This document shows, piece after piece, positions 1-8,838 of a stretch of 14,250 bases of DNA. The stretch's first letter is position 1. Each line of letters starts with the position of its first letter. This DNA is from Pseudomonadota bacterium (lineage in GTDB: Bacteria > Pseudomonadota > Alphaproteobacteria > Acetobacterales > Acetobacteraceae). The stretch covers positions 1 through 14,250 of the forward strand of contig JAKBAQ010000045.1 of assembly GCA_021808985.1 (NCBI GenBank), in the 5' to 3' direction. Made by a program: the position numbers and the translations under genes. The notes beneath the pieces are model-generated. The model made no database searches. It was not told the origin of the DNA and saw only the letters and a list, made by a program, of their open reading frames with translations.

Positions 1-20
1 CGCCGGGCTTTAGAGTCTTC

Positions 21-147
21 AAAAACATTAAGGATAATTCGCAAAAGTTTTTTGGGGCCTGGCCCTTTTTTGCAAAAAAGGGCCAGAATCTTGGGGCGCT
101 TTTCATGAAAAGCGCCCCAAACCCCGCAAAAATTTTTAATAATTTCA
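21..147 (+). repeat. 127-bp double-palindrome intergenic repeat, copy A
   Basis: This element contains a perfect 28-bp palindrome at 59-86 (half site CTGGCCCTTTTTTG) and a perfect 30-bp palindrome at 91-120 (half site TTGGGGCGCTTTTCA). GGGG at 54-57 with the T-run before it can pair with CCCC at 122-125 and the A-run after it, so the whole element can fold as an outer stem closing two hairpins. The sequence recurs in the same orientation at 10951-11077 (123 of 127 positions identical) and, degraded, at 6194-6310. It lies upstream of the leuA leader. Hairpins next to A/T runs could terminate transcription, but the element as a whole looks like a dispersed intergenic repeat. No function is claimed. 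Confidence 0.9.
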
Positions 148-197
148 ATATGTGCCCGCAAAGCGCGCATCCCCAAAATCGCCGTCCGCGGGTAAAC

Positions 198-226
198 CTT
201 GCGCTCGCCCTGAAATTCACCTATCT
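198..226 (+). promoter_or_regulatory. Putative leuA leader promoter
   Basis: CTTGCG at 198-203 and CTATCT at 221-226 are separated by 17 bp. They match 9 of 12 positions of the alphaproteobacterial housekeeping promoter pattern CTTGAC-N17-CTATAT as I recall it. Transcription starting about 7 bases after the -10 element would begin at or next to the ATG at 234, giving a leaderless mRNA for the leader peptide. That agrees with the absence of a ribosome binding site in front of this ATG. The assignment is by motif only. Confidence 0.5.
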
Positions 227-233
227 CCCCATC

Positions 234-287
234 ATGGCTTTCGCCCCCACACTTGCCGGGCTGCTCCTTCGACTTATCCGCCCCTGA
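234..287 (+). CDS. Candidate leu leader peptide (LeuL-like), 17 aa
   Basis: This short ORF reads MAFAPTLAGLLLRLIRP and stops at TGA 285-287. Five of its 17 residues are Leu (codons at 252, 261, 264, 267 and 273), four of them in the LLLRL cluster, followed by Ile. A run of codons for the end product just before leuA is the hallmark of ribosome-mediated attenuation. No Shine-Dalgarno sequence precedes it, and the predicted promoter would start the RNA at the ATG, as known for the leaderless trpL of Sinorhizobium. The stop codon lies inside one of the predicted RNA stems. A longer in-frame ORF from 105 would begin inside the palindromic repeat and is unlikely to be real. Confidence 0.55.
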   Translation: MAFAPTLAGLLLRLIRP

Positions 288-367
288 GCGCATAAGTCCT
301 TGCGCGCGTTCAAACACCGCGCCGCCAACGCTCAGGGGAATGCCTAAAATCTTCAAACCGGCATTTT
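271..367 (+). promoter_or_regulatory. Candidate leucine attenuator structures
   Basis: Several perfect RNA stems follow the leader peptide Leu codons. GACTTAT 271-277 pairs with ATAAGTC 292-298 and spans the last Leu and stop codons. CCCCTGAGCG 281-290 pairs with CGCTCAGGGG 329-338, with an internal GCGCG/CGCGC hairpin (304-308/318-322). AATGCC 339-344 pairs with GGCATT 360-365 and is followed by TT, a weak terminator-like hairpin. The first two stems cannot form together without a pseudoknot, as expected of a switch. Which stem is the antiterminator is not clear from inspection, and the final U-tract is poor. Confidence 0.45.
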
Positions 368-382
368 AAATGGAATAAGATC

Positions 383-1957
<1,575 letters not shown>

Positions 1958-1966
1958 GGCACCCAC

Positions 1967-1995
1967 ATCCCGGGCGGCACCGTCCCGCCCGGGAT
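1967..1995. terminator. Bidirectional terminator-like hairpin between leuA and hrcA
   Basis: An 11-bp perfect stem, ATCCCGGGCGG (1967-1977) with CCGCCCGGGAT (1985-1995), has a 7-base loop. It sits in the 40-bp gap between the convergent ends of leuA and hrcA, so it can serve both. The following T-run is short (ATTTA on the plus strand), so termination strength is uncertain. Confidence 0.6.
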
Positions 1996-1997
1996 AT

Positions 1998-3074
1998 TTA
2001 CCCCAACAACCGCCCGATCACCCGCGCCGTATAATCCACCACCGGGATAATCCTCCCGTAATTGATCCGCGTCGGCCCGATCACCCCGATCGCCCCCACA
2101 ATCCGATCCTGCGTATTCCTCGCCGGCGCCACGATCATCGAAACCCCCGCCGAGCCGAACAAGCCGGACTCCGCGCCGATGAAAATCCGCACCCCGTCCG
2201 ATGTCTCGGCCAAATCCAGCAGCCGCAGCATGGTCTCCTCGGTCTCCAGCCGCTCGAACAGCGCCTGGATGGCGCCCAGCTTCTCCAACTGGTCCACATC
2301 CGCCAGCAGCCGCCCCTGGCCGCGCAGAATCAGCGAGCCTGAGCGTCCCTCGCGCCCCCATGTCGCCAGCCCGGCCTCGATCACCGCATTCGTCAGCGCA
2401 TCCAGCGCGCTCCGGTCCGCTGACAAATCCAGCGCCACGCGCTGGCGCAATTCGGCCAGCGACAACCCGGAGAGCTGCGCGTTCAAGTAATTGCTCGCCT
2501 GTTGCAGGGCCGATGGCGGCAGCCCCGGCGGGGTCTCGATAATCCGGTTTTCCACCTGCCCATCGGCCGAGACCAGCACCACCAGCGCGCGCCCCGGCGA
2601 GAGCGGCACGAACTCGATATGCTTCACCGGCCCCTCGCCCTTGGGCGCCAGCACCAGCCCCGCGGCGGCGGAAAGCCCCGAGAGCATGCTGGAAGCCTGC
2701 GCCAGCGTCTCCTGCAAACTCCGGCCAGACTGCGCCAGCGCCAGATTGATGGTGCCGCGCTCATCCTCGCTCAACTCGCCAAATTGCAGCAGCCCGTCCA
2801 CGAACAGCCGCAACCCCCGGTCGGTCGGCAGCCGCCCCGCCGAGGTATGCGGCGCGAACAGCAGCCCCGCATCGGTCAAATCCGCCATCACATTGCGGAT
2901 GGTCGCGGGCGAGAGGTTGAGCGGCAGCAGGCGCGCAAGCGTGCGCGAGCCCACCGGCTCCCCGGTCTCCACATACTGCTCCACAATCTCGCGCAACACC
3001 GCGGCTGAGCGCACATCCAGCCCCGGCGGCAGGCGCGGCGGCTGTTTCGGGTTCAGGTTGCTTCTATGGTCCAT
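1998..3074 (-). CDS. hrcA: Heat-inducible transcription repressor HrcA
   Basis: HrcA represses heat-shock genes such as groESL by binding CIRCE operators; its folding depends on GroEL, which makes it a titration sensor. With the ATG at 3074 the protein has 358 residues, normal for the family. The N-terminal winged helix is clear (VRSAAVLREIVEQYVETGEP, then VGSRTLARLLPLNLSPATIR, then SAGRLPTDRGLR). The GAF-like middle and C-terminal parts hold the usual GLVLAPKG and IGVIGPTRINYGRIIPVVDY stretches. I prefer ATG 3074 because GAGG (3083-3086) lies 8 bases upstream; a GTG at 3116 would add 14 unconserved residues and reach into the rph ribosome site. It is divergent from rph, with a 54-bp gap in which I see no convincing CIRCE. 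No dnaK or grpE is adjacent. Confidence 0.95.
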   Translation of the reverse strand: MDHRSNLNPKQPPRLPPGLDVRSAAVLREIVEQYVETGEPVGSRTLARLLPLNLSPATIRNVMADLTDAGLLFAPHTSAGRLPTDRGLRLFVDGLLQFGELSEDERGTINLALAQSGRSLQETLAQASSMLSGLSAAAGLVLAPKGEGPVKHIEFVPLSPGRALVVLVSADGQVENRIIETPPGLPPSALQQASNYLNAQLSGLSLAELRQRVALDLSADRSALDALTNAVIEAGLATWGREGRSGSLILRGQGRLLADVDQLEKLGAIQALFERLETEETMLRLLDLAETSDGVRIFIGAESGLFGSAGVSMIVAPARNTQDRIVGAIGVIGPTRINYGRIIPVVDYTARVIGRLLG

Positions 3075-3128
3075 CGGCACAGCCTCGGCTAATAGCACGC
3101 TGGAGACAAAGTACACAGGAGTTTAGCC

Positions 3129-3845
3129 ATGCGGCCATCGGGCAGAAAATTTGATCAATTACGGGACATCAGCATCCAAACCGGCTTCTCCCACCATGCC
3201 GAGGGCTCCGCGCTCATCCGCATGGGCCGCACCGAGGTGCTCTGCACCGCCAGCGTCGAGGGCAAGGTCCCCGGCTTCATGCGCGGCCAGGGGGAGGGTT
3301 GGGTCACCGCCGAATACGGCATGCTGCCGCGCGCCACCCACACCAGGGGAGACCGTGAAGCCGCCCGCGGCAAGCAGTCAGGCCGCACGCAGGAAATCCA
3401 GCGCCTCATCGGCCGCTCGCTGCGCGCCGTGGTGGACCGTAAATTAATGGGCGAAATCACCATCACGCTTGATTGCGACGTCCTCAACGCCGATGGCGGC
3501 ACGCGCTGCGCCTCCATCACCGGCGCCTATGTCGCCCTCTGCCTGGCGGTGCAAAAACTGCGCGAGAAGAACGTGCTCAAGGTCAACCCCATCATCGGCC
3601 AGGTCGCGGCCATCTCCTGCGGCATTTATCAAGGCGTGCCGGTGCTTGATCTGGACTACGCCGAAGACTCCGCCGCCGACGCCGACGCCAATTTCATCCT
3701 CACCGCCGCCGGCGGCATTATTGAAATCCAGGCCACCGCCGAGAAAGCCACGTTTGACGATGCCGCCTTCGCCGCGCTGCTCGCCCTGGCGCGCGCGGGC
3801 ACCGCTCAGCTCTTCACGGCGCAAAACGCCGCCCTGCCGGGGTAA
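3129..3845 (+). CDS. rph: Ribonuclease PH
   Basis: RNase PH is a phosphate-dependent 3'-to-5' exoribonuclease that trims tRNA precursors and works as a hexamer in the cytoplasm. The 238-residue protein is of standard length. It shows GWVTAEYGMLPRATHTR (57-73), SGRTQEIQRLIGRSLR (84-99) with the phosphate-binding Arg86, DCDVLNADGGTR (116-127), and the catalytic DLDYAEDSAADAD segment (174-186) with Asp180 and Asp186. AGGAG at 3117-3121 is 7 bases before the ATG. The divergent hrcA neighbour is a common arrangement in alphaproteobacteria. The stop codon overlaps the glpK start (TAATG), so the two are translationally coupled. rdgB, a frequent downstream neighbour, is not here. Confidence 0.97.
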   Translation: MRPSGRKFDQLRDISIQTGFSHHAEGSALIRMGRTEVLCTASVEGKVPGFMRGQGEGWVTAEYGMLPRATHTRGDREAARGKQSGRTQEIQRLIGRSLRAVVDRKLMGEITITLDCDVLNADGGTRCASITGAYVALCLAVQKLREKNVLKVNPIIGQVAAISCGIYQGVPVLDLDYAEDSAADADANFILTAAGGIIEIQATAEKATFDDAAFAALLALARAGTAQLFTAQNAALPG

Positions 3846-5347
3846 TGCCAAGCTATATCGGCGCCATTGACCAAGGCACCACCAGCACCCGCTGCATCAT
3901 CTTTGATCAGCGGGGCAGGGTGGTCGCCATGGCGCAAAAGGAGCACCGTCAGCTCACCCCCAAGCCGGGCTGGGTCGAGCATGACCCGATGGAGATCCTC
4001 GCCAACACCCATGAGGTCGCGGCCACCGCGCTCGCCAAGGCCAACCTGCCCCCCGGCAGCCTCGCCGCCATCGGCCTCACCAACCAGCGCGAAACCACCC
4101 TCCTGTGGAACCGCCGCACCGGCCAGCCGCTCTGCAACGCCCTGGTCTGGATGGATGCCCGCACCGAACGCCTGGTCCACCGCTTCGCCGCCACCGGCGG
4201 CAAGGACCGTTTCCGCGCCAAAACCGGCCTGCCCCTCGCCACCTATTTTTCCGCGCTGAAGCTGCTCTGGATTTTAGAGAACGTGCCCGGCGCCCGCGCG
4301 CAAGCCGCCTCCGGCGAGGCGCTGTTCGGCACCATGGATTCCTGGCTCGCCTGGAACCTCACCGGCGGCGCCCAAGGCGGCCTGCACATAAGCGATGTCA
4401 CCAACGCCAGCCGCACCATGCTCATCAGCCTCGCCACCTGCAACTGGGATGAAGAGATGCTGGCCCATTTCAACATTCCCCGCGCCTGCCTGCCGCAAAT
4501 CGTGCCATCCTCCACCCCGCACGGCACGCTCAAAACCGGGCCGCTGGCCGGCGTCCCCCTTTGCGGCATCTTGGGCGACCAGCAGGCGGCCCTGGTGGGG
4601 CAAACCTGCCTTGCCCCCGGCGAGGCCAAGAACACCTACGGCACCGGCTCCTTCCTGCTCATGAACACCGGAACCGAGCCGGTGCACTCCAAGGCCGGCC
4701 TGCTCACCACCATCGCCTATCAGTTCGGCTCAGGCCGCCCGCATTACGCGCTCGAAGGCGCCATCGCGATCACCGGCGCGCTGGTGCAATGGCTGCGCGA
4801 CAATCTGAACCTCATCGCCACGGCGGCCGAAATCGAGCCGCTGGCCGCCAGCGTCGCCGATAATGGCGATGTCTATATCGTGCCCGCTTTCTCCGGCCTC
4901 TACGCGCCCTACTGGAACGACAGCGCCCGCGGCGTCATCGCCGGTCTAACCCGTTACGCCACCCGCGCGCATTTCGCCCGCGCGGCCCTGGAAGCCACCG
5001 CCTACCAGGTGCGCGACGTGGTCGAAGCCATGGAGGCCGACAGCGCCATCCCCCTCACCGTTTTAAAGACCGACGGCGGCATGGTCATGAATGAGCTGCT
5101 GATGCAGTTCCAGGCGGACATGCTGGGCGTTCCCGTCATGCGGCCCGCGATCTCTGAAACCACGGCGCTCGGCGCCGCCTACGCCGCCGGGCTCGCCGTG
5201 GGATATTGGCGCGATATCGGCGAGTTGCGGGCGAACTGGACCCTGGATAAAACCTGGTCCCCCAGGATGGATAGCGCCCAGCGCGCCGGATACCTCAAAT
5301 CATGGAAAAAAGCCGTGCGACGCTCTTTTGACTGGGTCGATACCTGA
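3845..5347 (+). CDS. glpK: Glycerol kinase
   Basis: GlpK phosphorylates glycerol with ATP to sn-glycerol 3-phosphate in the cytoplasm. The 500-residue protein is a complete FGGY kinase. It has DQGTTSTR (9-16, nucleotide loop), Arg82-Glu83 in NQRET, Tyr134 and Asp245 (GDQQAAL), which correspond to the Escherichia coli glycerol-binding residues Arg83, Glu84, Tyr135 and Asp245, and NTYGTGS (263-269). The C-terminal FGGY segment with TDGGMVMN is also present. The Asp/Arg/Glu set favours glycerol over other FGGY substrates. Its ATG overlaps the rph stop by one base and no good ribosome site is visible, so translation probably depends on coupling to rph. No glpF, glpD or glpR is in the window, so the gene is separated from a usual glp regulon. 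Confidence 0.95.
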   Translation: MPSYIGAIDQGTTSTRCIIFDQRGRVVAMAQKEHRQLTPKPGWVEHDPMEILANTHEVAATALAKANLPPGSLAAIGLTNQRETTLLWNRRTGQPLCNALVWMDARTERLVHRFAATGGKDRFRAKTGLPLATYFSALKLLWILENVPGARAQAASGEALFGTMDSWLAWNLTGGAQGGLHISDVTNASRTMLISLATCNWDEEMLAHFNIPRACLPQIVPSSTPHGTLKTGPLAGVPLCGILGDQQAALVGQTCLAPGEAKNTYGTGSFLLMNTGTEPVHSKAGLLTTIAYQFGSGRPHYALEGAIAITGALVQWLRDNLNLIATAAEIEPLAASVADNGDVYIVPAFSGLYAPYWNDSARGVIAGLTRYATRAHFARAALEATAYQVRDVVEAMEADSAIPLTVLKTDGGMVMNELLMQFQADMLGVPVMRPAISETTALGAAYAAGLAVGYWRDIGELRANWTLDKTWSPRMDSAQRAGYLKSWKKAVRRSFDWVDT

Positions 5348-5389
5348 ACATCCACGCCACACCGCCGCTTGCCTCGGGAGGATCATGCC

Positions 5390-6172
5390 GTGACCATCGA
5401 AAATGAACAACTGGCCCTGAATTACTACAAAACCCTCTATTCGCCCGCTTATCTCACGGCCATCTCCACCCACCTCGCCGCTGACTATGCCGAGCATCAA
5501 TACACCGCCGGTTTTAGCAAGGCTGGCCTTGCGGAATATGTCCGCACCCGGCTCAGCCAGAATCCAACGCACCGTGTCCTGGTGCATAAAGTGCTCAGCG
5601 ACGCTGACCATGTGTTTCTTCTGGTCGAGGAAAAGCTCGAACATAACGTCGATGTCGCGCGCGCCGAGCTGTTCAGGATCGCTGGCGGAAAAATCGCCGA
5701 ACATTGGGGCGCGCACGTCATCGATGAAAAAAACCGCAAAAACCCGAACGGCACGTTCGACGGCCCGCAGCCTGACCGCACCGTGCACTACGCGCGTGAG
5801 AGCGCCGCCAGATTCGAAGCGCTGGACCGCCTTGGCTTTGACCACCAGGAGCTGGACAGTTTCCATGCCAGCCGCACGTCCGACTACAAGCAGCACAGCC
5901 CCAAGGGCGCTGACGGGCTGGAGGGGCTGGTCGATATATTGAGAAAAATGAAGGCGGCTGGCACAAAAATGATCATGCAGCCCAAGCGCGCCCTCATCGA
6001 TGGCGACTTCATCATGTGCCACCGCCTGTATGATTCAAACCCGCCGCACCCGCTGGTCAACCGGATCAACACGTTCGACCTCTTCAGGTTCAACCGCGAA
6101 GGCAAGGCCGTCGAACATTGGGACGTGATGGAAGACATCCCATCCCCCGAAATGCTGCCCAAAATATTCTGA
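5390..6172 (+). CDS. SnoaL/NTF2-like protein with two tandem domains
   Basis: This 260-residue protein appears to be built of two NTF2/SnoaL-like halves, resembling the predicted SnoaL-like aldol-condensation family (COG4922). Half 1 (about 1-118) carries YAEHQY and ends with GGKIAEHWGAHVIDE. Half 2 (about 125-260) carries YKQHSP and ends with EGKAVEHWDVMEDIP. Repeated Y-x-x-H and EHW motifs mark the duplication. No signal peptide is seen, so it is probably cytoplasmic; the substrate is unknown. I chose GTG 5390 because GGGAGG (5376-5381) is 8 bases upstream; the TTG at 5369 would include that site. It follows glpK by 42 bp without a hairpin and may be co-transcribed. Its base composition looks somewhat less C-biased than its neighbours. 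The enzyme activity is not established. Confidence 0.8.
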   Translation: MTIENEQLALNYYKTLYSPAYLTAISTHLAADYAEHQYTAGFSKAGLAEYVRTRLSQNPTHRVLVHKVLSDADHVFLLVEEKLEHNVDVARAELFRIAGGKIAEHWGAHVIDEKNRKNPNGTFDGPQPDRTVHYARESAARFEALDRLGFDHQELDSFHASRTSDYKQHSPKGADGLEGLVDILRKMKAAGTKMIMQPKRALIDGDFIMCHRLYDSNPPHPLVNRINTFDLFRFNREGKAVEHWDVMEDIPSPEMLPKIF

Positions 6173-6193
6173 GATTGTTTTAATAGTTTCTTC

Positions 6194-6310
6194 AAAAACA
6201 GTAAGGATAATTCTCAAAAGTTTTTTGGGGCCTGGCCCTTTTTTACAAAAAAGGGCCAGACTCTTGGGAAACTTTATACAAAAATCTCCCCAAACCCCGA
6301 AAAAATTTTT
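6194..6310 (+). repeat. Double-palindrome intergenic repeat, copy B (diverged)
   Basis: This copy has the same layout and orientation as the repeats at 21-147 and 10951-11077. The 28-bp hairpin at 6232-6259 is intact apart from its centre (TAC for TGC). The second hairpin at 6264-6293 keeps its length and outer TTGGG/CCCAA pairs but has several mismatches. The outer GGGG (6227-6230)/CCCC (6295-6298) pairing with T/A runs is kept. The right flank differs after 6310. It lies between two convergent genes and could act as their shared terminator. Confidence 0.85.
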
Positions 6311-6338
6311 CAAACACTCTCTAACAAAAGCCCCAAAC

Positions 6339-8678
6339 TCAACTGCATTTTGACCAGCCGCACTGATGGCAGTTCAAGCACCCCCCATCCTTGGTCACCC
6401 CCGGCTGCCCGCATTGCGGGCAGATCATGCCAAGCGTGCCCGCGGGCGCCGAGAGATTGGCCACATGCGGCTGATGCCCCGTATCAGGCGTCAAAAACCC
6501 GGTCTCGATCATATGCTGCTCGATAATCCCGCCAATCGCCGCGATCAGCGACGGCACATACCGCCCGCCGCTCCACTGCCCGCCGCGCGGGTCGAAAATA
6601 TTCTTCAGCTCCTCCGCCACGAACGCCACCTCGCCGCCCCGGCGGAACACCGCCGAGATCATCCGCGTCAGCGCCACCACCCAGCTGAAATGCTCCATGT
6701 TCGCCGAGGAGATGAACACCTCGAACGGTCGACGCCGCCCGCCTTCCTCGATGTCGTTGATGGTGATGTACATCGCATGTTCATTGTCCAGCCAGCGCAG
6801 CTTGTAGGTGCTGCCGGTCAGCTTGCCCGGCCGGGGAATGGGCGAATGGTTCGGCTCAACCGCCACGGCCGCCGCCGCCGCCACGGCCTGCGCCTCGCTG
6901 GCCGGCTCCGGCGCAACCGAGAGTATGGAGCCGGTAATCGCATTTGGCCGGTAGGTGGTGCAGCCCTTGCAGCCCTGGCGATAGGCCTCGCGATACACTT
7001 CCTGAAACGCCTCGAACGGAATATCCGCCGGCACATTCACGGTTTTTGAAATCGCGCTGTCCACATGGCGCTGCAGCGCCGCCTGCATGCGGATATGCTC
7101 AAGCGGCGTCAGCGTCTGCGCCGTCACGAAGTAGTCGGGCAGCTGCGCATCCGCGCCAAACTGGGCGCGATACAGCCGCACCGCATAATCCTCAACCAGC
7201 TCCTCGCGTTTTGAGCCATCAGGCTCGGTCACCTTGCGCACGAAACTATGCGCGAACACCGGCTCCACGCCGGAGGAGACATTATCGGCCAGCAATGAAA
7301 TCGTGCCGGTCGGCGCGATGGAGGTCAGCAGCGCGTTGCGGATGCCATGCTCCCCGATCAGCGCCCGCACCCCGGCATCGAGTTCGCGCACCGTCTCCCC
7401 CGCCAGATACGCCTCGCGCTCATAGAGCGGAAACGGCGCCTTCTCAGCCGCCAGCCTGGCCGAGGCGATATAAGCGGCGCGGTTAACCCGCTGCGCCCAC
7501 CGCTCGGCCGCCTCGGCCGCCTGCGGCGTGCCATAGCGCAGCCCCAGCATCATCAGCGCGTCGGCAAGCCCCGTCAGCCCCAGGCCGATGCGCCGCTTGG
7601 CCATGGCCTCCTTGTGCTGCGCCTCCAGCGGAAACCCCGATGCGTCGATGGTGTTGTCCATCATCCGCACGGCGACGCTCACAAGCTCCTCCAGCGCCGC
7701 CTCATCCATATGCCCCGTCGGCGTGAACGGCTCGCGCACCAGCGCCGCCAGGTTGATCGAGCCCAGCAGGCACGCGCCATAAGGCGGCAGCGGCTGCTCG
7801 GCGCAGGGGTTGGTGGAGTGGATCGTCTCGCAATAATAAAGGTTGTTGCGTTTGTTTATGCGGTCGATGAACAGCACGCCCGGCTCGGCATAGTCATAGG
7901 TCGCGCGCATCACGCTCTCCCACAGCGCGCGCGCGCGCAGGGTGCGGTAGGTGGTGCCGCCAAACACCAGCGGCCAGTCCGCATCGGCCTCCACCGCGGC
8001 CATGAAGGCATCGGTGATCAGCACCGAGAGATTGAAGTTGCGCAACCGCCCCGGCTCACGCTTGGCGGCGATGAACGCCTCGATATCAGGATGGTCGCAG
8101 CGCAGCGTCGCCATCATCGCGCCGCGCCGCGCCCCGGCTGACATAATGGTGCGGCACATCGCATCCCACACATCCATGAAGGAGAGCGGCCCCGACGCAT
8201 CGGCGTTCACCCCCTTCACCATCGCGCCCTTGGGCCGCAGCGTGGAGAAGTCGTAGCCTATGCCGCCGCCCTGCTGCATGGTCAGCGCCGCCTCGCGCAG
8301 ATGCGCGAAAATGCTGCCCAGATCATCCTCGATATCGCCCATGACAAAGCAGTTGAACAATGTCACCCGCCGGCCGGTCCCAGCCCCCGCGATAATCCGC
8401 CCCGCCGGCAGAAATTTGAAATCCTCCAGCGCGGCGTAAAACCGCCCCTCCCAGGCTTTCGGCTCCGCCTCAACCGCGGCCAGCGCCCGGGCGATGCGCC
8501 GCCACGTATCCTCGATGGTCAGATCCACCGCCGTTCCGTCATCTCGCTTCAGCCGGTATTTGTCCGCCCATATCTGGCGTGAGATCGGGGCAATCCGCTC
8601 AAGTGCTGGGCGCATCTGCGGGCGTTCGGCAACCATGTCCATCATATTGTCCTGTCGTTCATCCAAGCCGTTATTCAT
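6339..8678 (-). CDS. nrdJ: Adenosylcobalamin-dependent (class II) ribonucleotide reductase
   Basis: NrdJ reduces ribonucleotides to deoxyribonucleotides with a thiyl radical made from adenosylcobalamin, and works with or without oxygen. Numbering from a TTG one codon upstream of the chosen ATG, the radical Cys is C293 in NPCAEQPL. The redox pair is C111 (LFNCFV) and C304 (YGACLLGSINL); the 11-residue spacing to C304 fits Thermotoga NrdJ (C322/C333). SIAPTGTISLLADN is the phosphate-binding loop. A TSCPD-like domain follows (about 645-740), and the tail has CPQCG and CLNCHQCGWSKC, a zinc-ribbon with Cys for re-reduction. No N-terminal ATP-cone is seen. ATG 8678 has a poor ribosome site and overlaps an upstream ORF; the ATGs at 8645 and 8642 behind AGGA are alternatives. 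NrdR-type boxes lie upstream. No cobalamin riboswitch is visible. Confidence 0.95.
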   Translation of the reverse strand: MNNGLDERQDNMMDMVAERPQMRPALERIAPISRQIWADKYRLKRDDGTAVDLTIEDTWRRIARALAAVEAEPKAWEGRFYAALEDFKFLPAGRIIAGAGTGRRVTLFNCFVMGDIEDDLGSIFAHLREAALTMQQGGGIGYDFSTLRPKGAMVKGVNADASGPLSFMDVWDAMCRTIMSAGARRGAMMATLRCDHPDIEAFIAAKREPGRLRNFNLSVLITDAFMAAVEADADWPLVFGGTTYRTLRARALWESVMRATYDYAEPGVLFIDRINKRNNLYYCETIHSTNPCAEQPLPPYGACLLGSINLAALVREPFTPTGHMDEAALEELVSVAVRMMDNTIDASGFPLEAQHKEAMAKRRIGLGLTGLADALMMLGLRYGTPQAAEAAERWAQRVNRAAYIASARLAAEKAPFPLYEREAYLAGETVRELDAGVRALIGEHGIRNALLTSIAPTGTISLLADNVSSGVEPVFAHSFVRKVTEPDGSKREELVEDYAVRLYRAQFGADAQLPDYFVTAQTLTPLEHIRMQAALQRHVDSAISKTVNVPADIPFEAFQEVYREAYRQGCKGCTTYRPNAITGSILSVAPEPASEAQAVAAAAAVAVEPNHSPIPRPGKLTGSTYKLRWLDNEHAMYITINDIEEGGRRRPFEVFISSANMEHFSWVVALTRMISAVFRRGGEVAFVAEELKNIFDPRGGQWSGGRYVPSLIAAIGGIIEQHMIETGFLTPDTGHQPHVANLSAPAGTLGMICPQCGQPGVTKDGGCLNCHQCGWSKCS

Positions 8679-8745
8679 CAACTTCGATCACGCAACTCCC
8701 GCGCCGCCGGAGCAACCCGGCGCAAGCCCCGCACCATGCTCCCAT
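8671..8745 (-). CDS. Short Cys-rich upstream ORF overlapping the nrdJ start
   Basis: This 24-codon ORF begins MGAWCGACAGLL and ends CVIEVDE, with three Cys and an RRR stretch. GGAG stands 7 bases before its ATG, a better ribosome site than nrdJ has. Its TAA (8673-8671) lies inside the first three codons of nrdJ, so ribosomes ending here could restart on nrdJ. No known family is recognised. It may be a regulatory uORF or a chance reading frame in a GC-rich leader. Confidence 0.35.
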   Translation of the reverse strand: MGAWCGACAGLLRRRGSCVIEVDE

Positions 8746-8806
8746 GATGCGACTCCAAAAGCACGCGGTCAGCTATTTTTTGTAAGCCCGGATGAAACCG
8801 AATACA

Positions 8807-8822
8807 ACACAATATATTGTTG
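8807..8822. promoter_or_regulatory. NrdR box 1 upstream of nrdJ
   Basis: ACACAATATATTGTTG matches 14 of 16 positions of the NrdR-box pattern aCACwAtATaTwGtGt as I recall it, and contains a perfect 12-bp palindrome (8809-8820). It is about 130 bp upstream of the nrdJ start. NrdR is the ATP/dATP-sensing repressor of ribonucleotide reductase genes. Confidence 0.75.
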
Positions 8823-8838
8823 CTTAAACTTGTATAGA

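Noticed and set aside
105..287. 60-codon ORF on the plus strand covering the end of the first repeat and the leader
   Set aside because: Its start lies inside the palindromic repeat and its first part is repeat-encoded. Only the last 17 codons look meaningful, as the Leu-rich leader peptide.
3075..3128. Possible CIRCE operator between hrcA and rph
   Set aside because: TAGCACGC resembles one CIRCE half site (TTAGCACTC), but no matching inverted half follows at the 9-base spacing.
6194..6310. Repeat copy read only as an intrinsic terminator
   Set aside because: Another copy lies between divergent genes and one lies in a leader, so termination cannot be the general role, though this copy may do it locally.
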